From Lachnospiraceae bacterium (GTDB taxonomy: Bacteria > Bacillota > Clostridia > Lachnospirales > Lachnospiraceae), in the NCBI GenBank assembly GCA_014799405.1, contig JAAVIA010000007.1:17712-56080 (forward strand): a stretch of DNA of 38,369 bases, read 5' to 3'. Numbering within the stretch: position 1 is the first letter of the stretch; each line of letters opens with the position of its first letter. This document shows positions 10,701 through 18,755 of the stretch, piece after piece. The notes beneath the pieces are model-generated. The model saw nothing but the letters and a program-made list of their open reading frames with translations. It was not told the origin of the DNA and made no database searches. A program made the translations under genes and the position numbers.

Positions 10701-13116
10701 TGTGGGGCCGAAGCTTACTGTACCAAAGTCGGGCTATAAGGTATATACCATAAAGGAGCGATTTGCACCTTTGGCTTACATGCTTGCGGAGCCGATACAG
10801 TTTGCAGTCGATTCTGAGGCAAATGTATATGAGTATGCAAATGGAGCCGTAGGAGCTAAGATTACAGATGGTAAAATTCTGATGGAGGATGCGAAGAAGT
10901 CGGGTGCATTCTTTAGAAAGGTTGATGCGGAAAACTATGCTGATATTAAGGGAGCAAGGCTTGCCATATATGATATGACAGGTGGAGGAACCTTAGTTAG
11001 ACAGTGGACCAGTGACGGAACGCCTGAGCATTTTGCCGTTACAAGCAGCACTCCTTCTGCGGATGACGATTTGGTTGTGGGCAATACATATGAATTCAGG
11101 GAGCTTGCAGCGCCTGAGGGATATGCAGAGGCGATGACCGTTACATTTAAGATAACAAGCATCGATGCGGAAGGTAAGGCAGTGATAGAGGTGCTTGAAA
11201 ACGGAAACGACGATTCTCTGAACCATGACAATGATACCCTTCTTATGCATGACAAGAGGGTAACGCTTAAGATTAAGAAACAGGATACATTTGGAATGTA
11301 TCTGCCTGGTGCGGAGCTTGAAGTATATGAATATAACTTTGATGCCAAGAGGGCAGGAACGAAGCTTCAGACTATAACAACAGGTAAAACTGTAATTGAG
11401 GTTGATAACACGAAGCTTAAGCTGGGAGGCTATTACCTTATCAAGGAGACTGTTGCACCGGACGGCTTTGGATATGCGGATGATATTGTTGTTCACATTA
11501 AGGAAGACGGTGTGGCGGAAGCAGTCATGACCATATCAAGAAATGACGGAACATTTAATTATGATGAGCTTCCTGTTGTATATGAAAATGTAGTTTATGT
11601 GACTGACATTGATAATGTTGTAAGCATTGGAAAGCTTGATGCAGATGAGCTTATGAATGGAAAAAATGTACGTGTTGCAAATTCCGTGCTTAAGCTTACC
11701 TCCGATAATGACAGATTCTTTGAGGAGGTTGTGTGGAGCAGCAGTGACAGAGGCTCAGAACCGTTTGATATGTTGAAGTTTACACCTGGATGCACTTATA
11801 CTCTTACTGAGATTGGAGCACCGGACGGATATGCATATACGGATCCGATTAACTTCAGAATTGATGCAGACACAAGAGAGGTTTATATTTTAAATGATGA
11901 CGGCACGGAAGAAATTGCAGATAATCGTACAGTTTACATTTCGGATGCCAAAATAAACCTGAATGTGGCTAAGGTGGATATGCTTTCAGGCGAGTCGGTT
12001 GCAGGAGCAAAATTCCGTATCGTTGATGCTGATGGAGCGGTAGTTGTATCCTGGACCAGCAAGGATAAGGCTGACGCAATAGACACATCAAAGCTGAAAG
12101 CTGGAGACCCTGAATATTTGGCAGTAAATGCCGATTACAAGAAATATGCCGAGTACACGATACAGGAGGTTGAACCACCTGTAGGCTATGAGAAGGCAGA
12201 AGACGTTACATTTGCCATAGACGGAGACGGTAAGATGTATAATGTTACCGTGGATGAAAATGGACAGAAGCAGTACACATTATTTACTGTCACTGCCGGC
12301 GGTGTGAATATTAACCTTATAAGAGTTTCGGATGAGCCGAAGCTTAAGATAAGCAAGGTTGATATAATGGGTAAGGAGATTCCTAAGGCAACACTTACCA
12401 TATATGCCAAAGATGGCAGCGTGGACTTTGAACCTATTACATGGTCTACGGGAGAGACTGTAGGAGAGCCTAAATATATAAGCAAGAATGTGTTTACACC
12501 AAATGTAGAATATGTGGTTGAGGAGAATGTTGCACCAAACGGATATGCATATGCTCATAACATCACCTTCTACTTTGACGAAGAAGGCATGCTTTATGTT
12601 GACGGTGTTCCTATGGATGACTCAAGAAAAATCAATATGGTTGATGAGTCTATAAATGTAGTTGTAAGCAAGCAGGATGAAGAAAACGCAAATGAGATAA
12701 AGGGTGCGTCTCTTGCAATAAGAGACAGCAAGGGCGAGGTAATCTATACATTTGAAAGTGATGTAAGACCTACGTTGCTCCCATCAGACTTGTTTGTTGT
12801 TGAAAAAGGTAAGCTTTCATACTATACCCTTGAGGAACTTATGGCACCTGAGGGCTATCTGATGGCTGCACCTGTGAAATTTGCAATAGATGAATATGGA
12901 GTGATATATCTTGCAAACGAAAATGGTGAATATCAGCCAGCGACAGCTACAAATGGTTCGGTTGTCATGAAGGATGCAAGAGACCCTGATTACTCAGGTC
13001 GATTTAAAGGACCGAATACAGGTGATAATATGCCGATAATACCAATTGTTATATTGGGTATTGCAGCGCTTGGAGGAATAATTATACTTATAATAAGAAG
13101 AAAACGTGTACGATAA
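4738..13116 (+). CDS. Giant cell-wall-anchored surface protein with about 16 CnaB/SpaA repeats
   Basis: This 2792-residue protein would be exported and anchored to peptidoglycan. A basic, hydrophobic signal peptide covers residues 1-40. Residues about 45-920 contain some five adhesin-like modules sharing a (V/A)TWT(V/I)xI strand and a DxLPExxxY-type strand, as in collagen-binding/DUF11-like domains. From about residue 925 to 2740 I count 16 CnaB/SpaA modules, each opening with a (K/R)K(V/Q)D-type strand and closing with YxLKExxxPxGY. In that fold the opening Lys and closing Glu form an isopeptide bond. The end is a sorting signal: GPNTG (2758-2762), a hydrophobic helix and RRKRVR. The motif is not classical LPXTG, so the matching sortase is probably of another class; none is in the window. 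The start could be GTG 4738, ATG 4741 or ATG 4744; the AAGGGAG at 4724-4729 fits any of them. Confidence 0.9.
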   Translation: MMMKKFVKKNSFTKRMVALMLVLLLLTTLIPSDLSLKAEGENTLFDGTSIIMSSMIFDATYKDENGKDVTVTVVPSDTTELPANATINLMMNFLLQDGSFVKADTPYVYNVPKGIRVDVNTTLPLTIAGKEEAIGNVVISKDGTLTFYFDTDVIGDSKGVGFYVGFGGGLSEDLEEKDEELNIQFPTGGGSFDFNIKSKGDTTPDREDDGSNAVINKSGNFVTGDDGKQYVEWTVALRNKNGDVIEGDITDDLPEGLTYAGNVTVNGKTYPSISGNSWGYNAEHGAPRMDVTTPEGGTSVNIHVENCKPDWETQVTFLTVMDANKIYGDKIDANSSAEINNSATFNPRDDEEGVSNSVKLTKKPNALSKSKSNVDADGNVEWTVTVNADKLDISGTVVMDNWENGTLVGDTIIVQKADGSKFGEATITGNGFQYNVPENCNETLIIKYKTHVDDIEKESKNKVTITGGKDPEFDLESSASVPGANLLKKEGKGYDPISQRATWVITVNESGILLKGVTVEDVFPGEFFDKDSVIVSTNPSVGSVGNVTAASENPNGYNDPQGITINLGDIQDTVYITVSMKINESVAEGGTTFRNTAILHSPTINDKKVPGDFWGTVEKVKLSQKWGKKTDNKEGYITWTIEIKGQKQRPEGYTLKDYLPENMEYVPGSFRVQNQYYDGNPSYKPQVTVVTTGQDGLSIDKPYIEYTFDPAADARFLDMIGNGTAFWVQYETRVKNVEDAQKETTYENSVDVTGKFPGGVTVTQKEDAKVKETLGGILGKEYAYKEGNREVTWTVKINEAKTDMSAIKNPTIKDQLEDYLEYKSGSGKLYLVNADGTRTEVPTTNYQIAVVNNLVTVVLPNISTNYYEFEFTTSFLKGAGDMQQIKVNNKVDLVGDGQIAHKQTTDVTNINFSSNSAGSSIKRQIRVRKVDASSNKPLEGATFELYLPGKTADRDILIGKAVTGKDGYAVFEETDTLLDATLKLKETDTPPGYEYLAGTTNTGDITSEDGVTTIKNFTESSLQSDINGLYYEIVIPNRNENDVTTADIKLKKMNANKTTVLPNAVYGLYTDEACTTLKGVTKATDSTGYVTFGNIPEGIYWLKEVTPPDGYKLSSQKVKVEVIVDKTATPATVSVKYDNDDAYEVTVTDDKATGKFTITKVESGSKTNEKIAGVKFEIYKDEACTLLVASATTDANGIAEFTNLDLGRTYWYKEASAPDKYVLDETVRSVKVGTGTETTDQSKKETIYNSLKLGNIVLTKQDDSIPARRLEGVEFTLWTADDDGNAIAAYKKSDGTNYIVTTDKNGMATFEDIPFGNYVVRETKGKTNYVMAADTAITVNKTGDTTRTIINKAERFTVTIDKRGNDGKQLRGAEFTLYNKDGVAIRTGITNANGRLVFEDIPLRDYTGNYTLKETQTPDGYITAADKTITYTEIKAAPQVNNVYQINLTNANAIIDEKQAGKVLLRKVDEDGNNLAGAEYVIMDEDGNIVDTTMSAADGSIYFENLKWGTYYIVETKAPVTDDNKVYIRDEKKYKVIIDSNGDPVETTVAYVDENGVEQKYETNVFTNMPQEGGLPFVSFKFKKTDDATTANPINGAVFKLYKYDPEVDADFVDTGITGVSGGGSIGTTSANNGMVYFRRISVEDDSDGTIYRIVETETLFGYKKSDIKYEITKAEFEANYDMYVDADPDDPKANLRDDAEIYYLPTANATGHLTGLANVSTTSGLTVINEKLYGSIQLTKQGATTNVKLAGAIFYICDENGTQKRVPGESTYRRVTTNAQGIALFENLPFGTYYIKEAAPTPDGYILNDKIIRVEVNQESSKGAIPVTVTDARIGLYISKQDLGIGTEVPGATLVLKDKATGTVIDQWVSGVDPHHLDFSKLKINTRYTLEETAAPDGYGYTKKVDFRIKEDGTIERYSVMDDPEYDANYNAVQGDAIILYDGAVDLTVIKVEKNTNTPISGARLAIYDDADNEVFRWTTGETGDCAVGPKLTVPKSGYKVYTIKERFAPLAYMLAEPIQFAVDSEANVYEYANGAVGAKITDGKILMEDAKKSGAFFRKVDAENYADIKGARLAIYDMTGGGTLVRQWTSDGTPEHFAVTSSTPSADDDLVVGNTYEFRELAAPEGYAEAMTVTFKITSIDAEGKAVIEVLENGNDDSLNHDNDTLLMHDKRVTLKIKKQDTFGMYLPGAELEVYEYNFDAKRAGTKLQTITTGKTVIEVDNTKLKLGGYYLIKETVAPDGFGYADDIVVHIKEDGVAEAVMTISRNDGTFNYDELPVVYENVVYVTDIDNVVSIGKLDADELMNGKNVRVANSVLKLTSDNDRFFEEVVWSSSDRGSEPFDMLKFTPGCTYTLTEIGAPDGYAYTDPINFRIDADTREVYILNDDGTEEIADNRTVYISDAKINLNVAKVDMLSGESVAGAKFRIVDADGAVVVSWTSKDKADAIDTSKLKAGDPEYLAVNADYKKYAEYTIQEVEPPVGYEKAEDVTFAIDGDGKMYNVTVDENGQKQYTLFTVTAGGVNINLIRVSDEPKLKISKVDIMGKEIPKATLTIYAKDGSVDFEPITWSTGETVGEPKYISKNVFTPNVEYVVEENVAPNGYAYAHNITFYFDEEGMLYVDGVPMDDSRKINMVDESINVVVSKQDEENANEIKGASLAIRDSKGEVIYTFESDVRPTLLPSDLFVVEKGKLSYYTLEELMAPEGYLMAAPVKFAIDEYGVIYLANENGEYQPATATNGSVVMKDARDPDYSGRFKGPNTGDNMPIIPIVILGIAALGGIIILIIRRKRVR

Positions 13117-13203
13117 CTAAAATCCACGTTCATTTGATTATATGTCTGAAAGACAATAACGTAACGGTGCTGAGAGTTGATGCTTGGGAATGTTTCTCAG
13201 GTG

Positions 13204-13338
13204 GACAAAAAACCGTTTGAGGACGTTGGTACTTAAATTGCCGGCTTAAGGTGGTATCCTAATTTATTAAAGATACCACCTTAAGCCGGCGATTTTTAGT
13301 ACCACTACGTCCGAGACGAGCGAAAGCGGGTTTTTTGC
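13204..13338. repeat. Nested long inverted repeat between the surface protein gene and the S10 operon
   Basis: The core is a perfect 19-bp inverted repeat, 13240-13258 with 13272-13290, around a 13-nt loop. Flanking sequence keeps pairing outward: TGGTACT with AGTACCA, GGACGT with ACGTCC, and CAAAAAACC with GGTTTTTTG, with the 3' arm about 14 nt longer. Total span is about 135 bp. The core followed by GATTTTTAG may end transcription of the surface protein gene, but the symmetry is far longer than a terminator needs and suggests a small mobile-element-like or structured RNA element. No reading frame inside it looks real. Confidence 0.75.
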
Positions 13339-13419
13339 TTCATCTGTGAAAACATTGCCAAGTGTCAACTCAAATGTACCCTAAAAGTATGGTTTTGCTA
13401 AAAAAAAGCAAAAAAGTGC

Positions 13420-13448
13420 TTGCAATATACATTTCCCTGTTATATAAT
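13420..13448 (+). promoter_or_regulatory. S10 operon promoter, TTGCAA-17-TATAAT
   Basis: TTGCAA (13420-13425) and TATAAT (13443-13448) are 17 bp apart, which would place initiation near 13455 and leave a 5' leader of about 264 nt before rpsJ. An A/T hairpin (TTTTGCT at 13393-13399 with AGCAAAA at 13407-13413) sits just upstream. It is the only strong promoter match upstream of rpsJ in this 600-bp gap. Confidence 0.85.
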
Positions 13449-13454
13449 AACCCT

Positions 13455-13718
13455 TGCTGTGACATTGATAGCGTGGAAGCGGAGGTTGCTGCGCAATATG
13501 CAGGTCATTTCGTGGAGCGAATGTCAATTAAAAATAACTGGCGACAAGTCACTGTACTTATATCATCCGTTATGGATTTCGATTTACAAAGTAAACCTGA
13601 AACTCCGAAGGACGGAAATGACGTGTGATATGTCTAAAAACATGACACACACGGGAAAGTTGTACAGTCACCGCTTGTCGTACTATTAACAAAGTGCGAA
13701 AAGGAGGCGACTTTTTTT
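13455..13718 (+). promoter_or_regulatory. Structured 5' leader of the S10 operon (putative)
   Basis: The leader has a long-range stem: CGACAAG (13542-13548) pairs with CTTGTCG (13674-13680) and ACTGTAC (13551-13557) with GTACAGT (13662-13668). It encloses a hairpin GTGTGATATG/CATGACACAC (13623-13632 with 13641-13650, one mismatch). The rpsJ site AAAGGAGG follows. In E. coli the S10 leader is the target of L4 autoregulation; whether this unrelated-looking leader does the same job is inference. Two overlapping small open frames here lack ribosome-binding sites and are not called as genes. Confidence 0.55.
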
Positions 13719-14030
13719 ATGGCAAGTCAAATTATGAGAATCACATTGAAGGCATACGACCACAAGTTAATCGATCAGGCTGCAAAGCAGATTATCGAGA
13801 CTGTAAAGAGTACAGGTGCAAAGGTAAGCGGACCTGTTCCAATGCCTACAAAGGTTGAGAAGATTACAATTCTTCGAGCTGTTCATAAGTATAAGGATTC
13901 CAGAGAGCAGTTTGAGCAGAGAACTCACAAGAGACTCATTGATGTACTTACACCATCACAAAAGACAATTGATGCATTACAGAAGCTCGATATGTCAGCA
14001 GGTGTATACATTGACGTAAAAATGAAGTAA
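13719..14030 (+). CDS. rpsJ: 30S ribosomal protein S10
   Basis: This 103-residue protein belongs to the 30S head and is also the NusE transcription factor in antitermination complexes. [14 protein letters not shown] near the N-terminus and [16 protein letters not shown] in the middle are typical family blocks, and the length is standard. The ATG follows AAAGGAGG. It is the first gene of the superoperon. Unlike most genes downstream, it is separated from rplC by 145 bp. Confidence 0.98.
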   Translation: MASQIMRITLKAYDHKLIDQAAKQIIETVKSTGAKVSGPVPMPTKVEKITILRAVHKYKDSREQFEQRTHKRLIDVLTPSQKTIDALQKLDMSAGVYIDVKMK

Positions 14031-14175
14031 AAATTGATATGCAGTACCTAATTACATTTTAAATGACTTCCTTATATATATGGAAGATTGATAACGTATA
14101 GGAATATTTAAAATGAATTTAGTATGATTACGATGGGTAATCCGCTGTGAATTAAAATTAGGAGGAAATTTTAAA
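14031..14175 (+). promoter_or_regulatory. Long rpsJ-rplC spacer with small hairpins
   Basis: This 145-bp spacer is long for a ribosomal operon. It contains CTTCC/GGAAG around a short A/T loop (about 14070-14095) and ATTAC/GTAAT around GATGG (about 14126-14140), then the rplC site AGGAGG. No promoter with good -35 and -10 boxes is evident. It may be a processing or regulatory segment; evidence is weak. Confidence 0.3.
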
Positions 14176-14859
14176 ATGAAGAAAGCTATTTTAGCAACAA
14201 AAGTCGGAATGACTCAAATCTTCAACGATGACGGTGTTCTTACACCGGTAACAGTATTACAGGCTGGTCCATGTGTTGTAACTCAGGTAAAAACAGTTGA
14301 CAATGACGGTTACGATGCAATTCAGGTTGGACTTGGCGAAAAGAAGGAAAGAGTTACTACTAAGGACGTTTCAGGTAAGAAGGTTATCAGAAACCCACAT
14401 GGCGCTACTAAGGCAGAGACAGGACATTTCAAGAAAGCAGGAACAACACCTAAGAGATATGTAAGAGAATTCAGAATTGAAAATGTATCTGATTACAATC
14501 CGGGTGATGAAATCAAGGCTGATATCTTTGCAGAGGGTGACAAGATTGATGTTACTGCTAAGTCAAAGGGTAAGGGATATGCAGGCGGTATCAAGAGATA
14601 CGGCATGAGGTCCGGTCCTTCAGCTCACGGTTCAAAATACCATCGTCATGCGGGCTCAAATGGTTCTGCAACTACTCCGGGTAGGGTATTCAAAGGTAAG
14701 AAGATGCCTGGTCACATGGGTAACGTAAGAGTTACTGTTCAGAATCTTGAGATTGTTAAGATAGATGTTGAAAACAATGTAATCTTGGTAAAGGGCGCAG
14801 TTCCGGGACCTAAGAAATCATTAGTAATGATTAAGGAAACAGTAAAAGTCGGTAAATAG
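14176..14859 (+). CDS. rplC: 50S ribosomal protein L3
   Basis: L3 binds 23S rRNA early in 50S assembly and reaches toward the peptidyl transferase centre. The protein has 227 residues and opens with [16 protein letters not shown], the canonical L3 start. It contains the Gly-rich loop [20 protein letters not shown] and the [16 protein letters not shown] block. A strong AGGAGG precedes the ATG. It is followed 29 bp later by rplD, the usual S10 operon order. Confidence 0.98.
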   Translation: MKKAILATKVGMTQIFNDDGVLTPVTVLQAGPCVVTQVKTVDNDGYDAIQVGLGEKKERVTTKDVSGKKVIRNPHGATKAETGHFKKAGTTPKRYVREFRIENVSDYNPGDEIKADIFAEGDKIDVTAKSKGKGYAGGIKRYGMRSGPSAHGSKYHRHAGSNGSATTPGRVFKGKKMPGHMGNVRVTVQNLEIVKIDVENNVILVKGAVPGPKKSLVMIKETVKVGK

Positions 14860-14888
14860 CCGGTTTTTCAGGAAGGAGGAACATTTAG

Positions 14889-15509
14889 ATGGCAACAGTA
14901 GCTGTTTATAACATCGAAGGCAAGGAAGTTGATAAGCTTGAGCTTAATGATAACGTATTCGGTGTTGAAATAAATGAACAATTAGTACACAAGGCTGTAG
15001 TTACCCAGCTTGCTAACAAGCGTCAGGGAACACAGAGCGCAAAAACACGTTCCGAGGTATCCGGCGGTGGAAAGAAGCCGTGGAGACAGAAGGGAACAGG
15101 CCACGCAAGACAGGGTTCGATAAGAGCACCTCAGTGGAAGGGCGGCGGAGTTGTATTTGCTCCAAAGCCAAGGGATTATTCTATGAAGATGAACAAGAGA
15201 GAAAAGCAGATTGCTATGAAGTCAGTGCTTACCTCAAAGGTTCAGACTTCAAAGCTTATAGTTGTTGATGAGCTTAAGGTTGATGAGATTAAGACTTCAA
15301 AGTTTGTTCAGATTCTTGATAATCTTAAAAGCCCTAAGGCATTAGTAGTAACTAAGGAAAAAGACGAAAAGGTTTATCTTTCAGCAAGAAATATACCTAC
15401 AGTTAAGACTGCTTTGGCAAACACAATTAATGTGTATGATATCCTTAAGTACGATTCACTTGTAATTACTAAGGATGCCGTAGCTGCAATCGAGGAGGTG
15501 TATGCATAA
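14889..15509 (+). CDS. rplD: 50S ribosomal protein L4
   Basis: L4 lines the polypeptide exit tunnel and in enterobacteria also represses its own operon. The protein has 206 residues. The basic extended loop [20 protein letters not shown] and the following [16 protein letters not shown] are the L4 signature. AGGAGGA precedes the ATG. Its stop codon overlaps the rplW start by one base (TAATG), implying translational coupling. Whether it acts on the leader upstream of rpsJ is not shown by sequence. Confidence 0.98.
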   Translation: MATVAVYNIEGKEVDKLELNDNVFGVEINEQLVHKAVVTQLANKRQGTQSAKTRSEVSGGGKKPWRQKGTGHARQGSIRAPQWKGGGVVFAPKPRDYSMKMNKREKQIAMKSVLTSKVQTSKLIVVDELKVDEIKTSKFVQILDNLKSPKALVVTKEKDEKVYLSARNIPTVKTALANTINVYDILKYDSLVITKDAVAAIEEVYA

Positions 15510-15808
15510 TGGCAGATATTAAATATTATGACGTTATCTTAAAGCCGGTTCTTACAGAAAAGAGCATGAACATAATGGCAGAAAAAAAATATACATTTTA
15601 TGTTCATCCGGACGCAACTAAGACTCAGGTTAAGGAAGCTGTTGAAAAGATGTTTGACGGAGTTAAGGTGGCAAAGGTTAATACAATGAATATTGCAGGC
15701 AAGACAAAAAGACGTGGCATGACATACGGAAAGACTGCAAAGAGAAAAAAGGCAATCGTACAGCTTACTGCTGAGAGCAACGACATTCAGTTGTTCGAGG
15801 GACTGTAG
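15509..15808 (+). CDS. rplW: 50S ribosomal protein L23
   Basis: L23 sits at the tunnel exit and is the docking site for trigger factor and signal recognition particle. At 99 residues it is standard length. It has the [14 protein letters not shown] start and the [20 protein letters not shown] block. The conserved surface Glu region and the [13 protein letters not shown] strand follow. The start overlaps the rplD stop by one base, and AGGAGG lies inside the end of rplD. Confidence 0.97.
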   Translation: MADIKYYDVILKPVLTEKSMNIMAEKKYTFYVHPDATKTQVKEAVEKMFDGVKVAKVNTMNIAGKTKRRGMTYGKTAKRKKAIVQLTAESNDIQLFEGL

Positions 15809-15877
15809 AACATGCATTAGGGTTTCTATGAAACCAAATATACGCAATAAGGCGTGATAATCGAAAGGAGAAACAAA

Positions 15878-16720
15878 ATGGGAATTAAGACTTATAACCC
15901 ATATACACCTTCCAGAAGGAATATGACCGGTCTTGATTTTTCAGAGATTACAAAGACTACTCCTGAAAAGTCACTTCTTGCCAAGAAGTCAAAAAATTCC
16001 GGACGTAACAATCAGGGTAAAATCACCGTAAGACATCACGGTGGTGGAAATAGACAAAAATATAGAATTATTGATTTTAAGAGAAGAAAGGATGACATAC
16101 CTGCAAAGGTTGCTGCAATCGAGTACGACCCGAACAGAACTGCAAATATTGCACTTCTTCACTATGTTGATGGCGAGAAGGCATACATTATTGCACCTGT
16201 GGGACTTAAGGTTGGGGACATGCTTATGAGCGGTCCTAATGCAGAGGTTAGAGTTGGTAACTGCCTGCCGCTTTCTGACATTCCGGTTGGTACTGAGATT
16301 CACAACATTGAGCTTTATCCGGGCAAGGGCGGACAGCTTGTTCGTTCAGCAGGTAACTCAGCTCAGCTTATGGCAAAGGAAGGAAAGTATGCAACACTCC
16401 GTCTTCCTTCAGGCGAGATGAGAATGGTTCCTATCGTATGTCGTGCAACAATCGGTCAGGTTGGAAATATTGAGCACGGACTTGTTAATATCGGTAAGGC
16501 AGGACGTAAGCGTCACATGGGAATAAGACCTACAGTAAGAGGTTCCGTTATGAACCCTAACGACCATCCACACGGTGGTGGTGAAGGTAGAACCAGTATC
16601 GGTAGACCAGGACCTTCTACTCCTTGGGGTAAACCGGCACTGGGACTTAAGACCAGAAAGAAGAATAAGCAGTCTAACAAGCTGATAATAAGAACAAGAG
16701 ACGGTAAGAACGTTAAGTAA
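15878..16720 (+). CDS. rplB: 50S ribosomal protein L2
   Basis: L2 is a core 23S rRNA-binding protein needed for subunit association and near the peptidyl transferase centre. I choose the ATG at 15878, giving 280 residues beginning [15 protein letters not shown], because AAAGGAG ends 7 bases before it and this is the canonical L2 start; an in-frame ATG at 15854 would add eight unrelated residues. The conserved HPHGGGEGR and [14 protein letters not shown] blocks near the C-terminus include the family's key histidine. It is separated by 11 bp from rpsS. Confidence 0.97.
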   Translation: MGIKTYNPYTPSRRNMTGLDFSEITKTTPEKSLLAKKSKNSGRNNQGKITVRHHGGGNRQKYRIIDFKRRKDDIPAKVAAIEYDPNRTANIALLHYVDGEKAYIIAPVGLKVGDMLMSGPNAEVRVGNCLPLSDIPVGTEIHNIELYPGKGGQLVRSAGNSAQLMAKEGKYATLRLPSGEMRMVPIVCRATIGQVGNIEHGLVNIGKAGRKRHMGIRPTVRGSVMNPNDHPHGGGEGRTSIGRPGPSTPWGKPALGLKTRKKNKQSNKLIIRTRDGKNVK

Positions 16721-16731
16721 GGAGGTAACAT

Positions 16732-17013
16732 ATGGCTCGTTCATTAAAAAAAGGACCATTTGCAGACGAGAGTTTATTAAAGAAAATAGATGCACTTAAT
16801 GCGGCAAATGACAAGCAGGTTATAAAAACATGGTCACGCCGTTCAACTATCTTCCCTTCATTTGTAGGTCATACAATAGCAGTTTATGATGGAAGAAAGC
16901 ATGTTCCTGTATATGTAACTGAGGATATGGTTGGACATAAGCTCGGTGAGTTCGTTGCAACAAGAACATACAGAGGACATGGCAAGGATGAGAAAAAGGG
17001 TAAGAAGAAATAA
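16732..17013 (+). CDS. rpsS: 30S ribosomal protein S19
   Basis: S19 lies in the 30S head next to S13 and contacts the A-site finger bridge. It has 93 residues, opens with [19 protein letters not shown] and carries the [20 protein letters not shown] block and a Lys-rich tail (KDEKKGKKK), all typical. A clear GGAGG precedes the ATG. It is in its usual place between rplB and rplV. Confidence 0.97.
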   Translation: MARSLKKGPFADESLLKKIDALNAANDKQVIKTWSRRSTIFPSFVGHTIAVYDGRKHVPVYVTEDMVGHKLGEFVATRTYRGHGKDEKKGKKK

Positions 17014-17032
17014 GTGAGAGGAGGAGACATTC

Positions 17033-17419
17033 ATGGCAAAAGGACATAGATCCCAGATTAAGAGACTCAGAAATGAGAATAAGGATACAAGACCAAAGGC
17101 TACAGTATCTTATGCCAGAGTTTCAGTGACAAAGGCATGCTTTGTATTAGATGCAATAAGAGGCAAGGATGTAACTTCAGCACTTGGTATTCTTGCTTAT
17201 AACAACAGATACGCTTCAAGGGTTATTGAGAAGCTCTTAAAGTCAGCTATTGCAAATGCAGAAAACAACAACGGCATGAAGGCAGAGGACCTTTACATTG
17301 CTGAATGTTATGCAAATAAAGGACCAACAATGAAAAGAATTCAACCAAGAGCACAGGGTAGGGCTTACAGAATCGAAAAGAGAACAAGCCACATTACAAT
17401 TGTGCTGGATGAAAGATAG
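17033..17419 (+). CDS. rplV: 50S ribosomal protein L22
   Basis: L22 has a globular domain on the 50S surface and a long beta-hairpin that narrows the exit tunnel and is a site of macrolide-resistance mutations. The protein has 128 residues. The loop GPTMKRIQPRAQGRAYRIEK matches the tunnel hairpin and shows no obvious insertion or deletion. GAGGAG precedes the ATG and rpsC starts 10 bp after the stop. Confidence 0.97.
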   Translation: MAKGHRSQIKRLRNENKDTRPKATVSYARVSVTKACFVLDAIRGKDVTSALGILAYNNRYASRVIEKLLKSAIANAENNNGMKAEDLYIAECYANKGPTMKRIQPRAQGRAYRIEKRTSHITIVLDER

Positions 17420-17429
17420 GAGGTAGGCA

Positions 17430-18095
17430 ATGGGACAGAAGGTAAACCCACATGGTTTAAGAGTCGGAATAATCAAGGATTGGGATTCAAAGTGGTATGC
17501 TGAGACAAAAAACGGAGAATTTGCAGACAATCTTGTTGAAGATTATAAAATAAGAGAGTTTATAAAGAAAGAGCTTTATCAGGCAAACATTTCTAAGATT
17601 GAGATTGAGAGAACCGCAGACAGGGTAAAGGTTAGTGTTTATACTGCAAAGCCTGGTGTTGTAATAGGTAAGGGCGGAGCCGGTATAGAGAAGGTTAAGG
17701 CTAAGGTTCAGAAGCTTACCAAAAAGAAGCTTATCATTGACATTAAGGAAATTAAAAAGCCGGATTTGGATGCACAGCTTGTAGCAGAGAATATTGCTGC
17801 ACAGCTTGAGAACCGTATTTCCTTCAGAAGGGCAATGAAGTCATGCATGGGAAGAACTATGAAGGCAGGAGCTCTTGGAATAAAGACTGCATGTTCAGGA
17901 AGACTTGGCGGTGCAGATATGGCAAGAACAGAGTTTTACAGTGAGGGTACTATACCTCTTCAGACTCTCCGTGCCGATATCGACTACGGTTTTGCTGAGG
18001 CAGATACAACATACGGTAAAGTCGGTGTTAAGACATGGATTTACCATGGAGAGGTACTTCCTACTAAGGAAAATAAGGAAGGGAGCGATAAATAA
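17430..18095 (+). CDS. rpsC: 30S ribosomal protein S3
   Basis: S3 forms part of the mRNA entry channel and its helicase activity. The protein has 221 residues and starts [20 protein letters not shown]. The type II KH domain carries the GxxG loop in [20 protein letters not shown]. The C-terminal domain has [17 protein letters not shown] and [12 protein letters not shown]. The start follows GGAGG placed across the rplV stop. The last base of its stop codon is the first base of rplP. Confidence 0.98.
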   Translation: MGQKVNPHGLRVGIIKDWDSKWYAETKNGEFADNLVEDYKIREFIKKELYQANISKIEIERTADRVKVSVYTAKPGVVIGKGGAGIEKVKAKVQKLTKKKLIIDIKEIKKPDLDAQLVAENIAAQLENRISFRRAMKSCMGRTMKAGALGIKTACSGRLGGADMARTEFYSEGTIPLQTLRADIDYGFAEADTTYGKVGVKTWIYHGEVLPTKENKEGSDK

Positions 18096-18529
18096 TGTTA
18101 ATGCCTAAGAGAGTTAAGCGTCGTAAGCAGTTCAGAGGCTCTATGAAGGGAAAGGCGCTTAGAGGAAACAAAATAACAAATGGTGAGTATGGTATTGTGG
18201 CAATGGAGCCTGCATGGATTAAGTCAAATCAGATTGAGGCTGCTCGTATTGCTATGACACGTTACGTAAAGCGTAATGGTAAAGTTTGGATAAAGATTTT
18301 CCCTGATAAGCCGGTAACAGCTAAGCCAGCTGAAACTCGTATGGGTTCCGGTAAGGGTTCACTTGAGTACTGGGTTGCAGTTGTTAAACCTGGAAGGGTG
18401 CTTTTTGAGATTGCAGGTGTTCCTGAGGAAACTGCAAGGGAGGCGCTCCGTCTTGCGACACACAAGCTTCCGTTGAAGTGTAAGATTGTGTCAAAGGCAG
18501 ACTTAGAAGCTAGTGAAGGAGGTAAATAG
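18095..18529 (+). CDS. rplP: 50S ribosomal protein L16
   Basis: L16 is a late-assembling 50S protein that helps position the A-site tRNA. It has 144 residues and opens with [15 protein letters not shown]. The [20 protein letters not shown] block and the loop [20 protein letters not shown] are the family signature. It overlaps rpsC by one base (TAATG), so its translation is probably coupled. rpmC follows after 2 bp. Confidence 0.98.
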   Translation: MLMPKRVKRRKQFRGSMKGKALRGNKITNGEYGIVAMEPAWIKSNQIEAARIAMTRYVKRNGKVWIKIFPDKPVTAKPAETRMGSGKGSLEYWVAVVKPGRVLFEIAGVPEETAREALRLATHKLPLKCKIVSKADLEASEGGK

Positions 18530-18531
18530 CA

Positions 18532-18732
18532 GTGAAGCTTAAAGAATATAAAGAAGAATTAAAGGCAAAATCACTTGAGGAATTACAGAGCGATTTAGTA
18601 GCTGCTAAGAAGGAATTATTCAACTTGAGATTCCAGAATGCCACTAATCAGCTTGAGAATACAAGCAGAATTAAGGATGTCAGAAGAAACATCGCCAGAA
18701 TACAGACTATGATAGCCCAAAAGGCTAACTAA
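18532..18732 (+). CDS. rpmC: 50S ribosomal protein L29
   Basis: L29 is a small helical hairpin next to the exit tunnel beside L23. The 66-residue product starts from GTG, the correct initiator because GGAGG is at the end of rplP with standard spacing. [20 protein letters not shown] and [20 protein letters not shown] are typical helices. rpsQ follows 23 bp later. Confidence 0.95.
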   Translation: MKLKEYKEELKAKSLEELQSDLVAAKKELFNLRFQNATNQLENTSRIKDVRRNIARIQTMIAQKAN

Positions 18733-18755
18733 TTATCGTAAAAGGAGGAATTATT

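Noticed and set aside
7507-13000. Tandem CnaB repeats considered as a CRISPR or simple DNA repeat array
   Set aside because: The repeats are similar only at protein level, about 90-130 residues long and in one frame; no short identical direct repeats with spacers exist in the window.
13240-13290. T-box-like AAGGTGGTATCC sequence
   Set aside because: It resembles the T-box core only superficially; its exact complement lies 13 nt away, no specifier stem is visible, and the downstream genes are ribosomal, not aminoacyl-tRNA related.
13362-13689. Two overlapping open frames of 88 and 89 codons before rpsJ
   Set aside because: They overlap each other and span the promoter and structured leader, have no ribosome-binding site and show no protein-like composition.
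15080-15268. Out-of-frame plus-strand frames inside rplD, rplB, rpsC, rpsH and rplO
   Set aside because: Each lies wholly within or mostly over an assured ribosomal protein gene and has no recognisable product.
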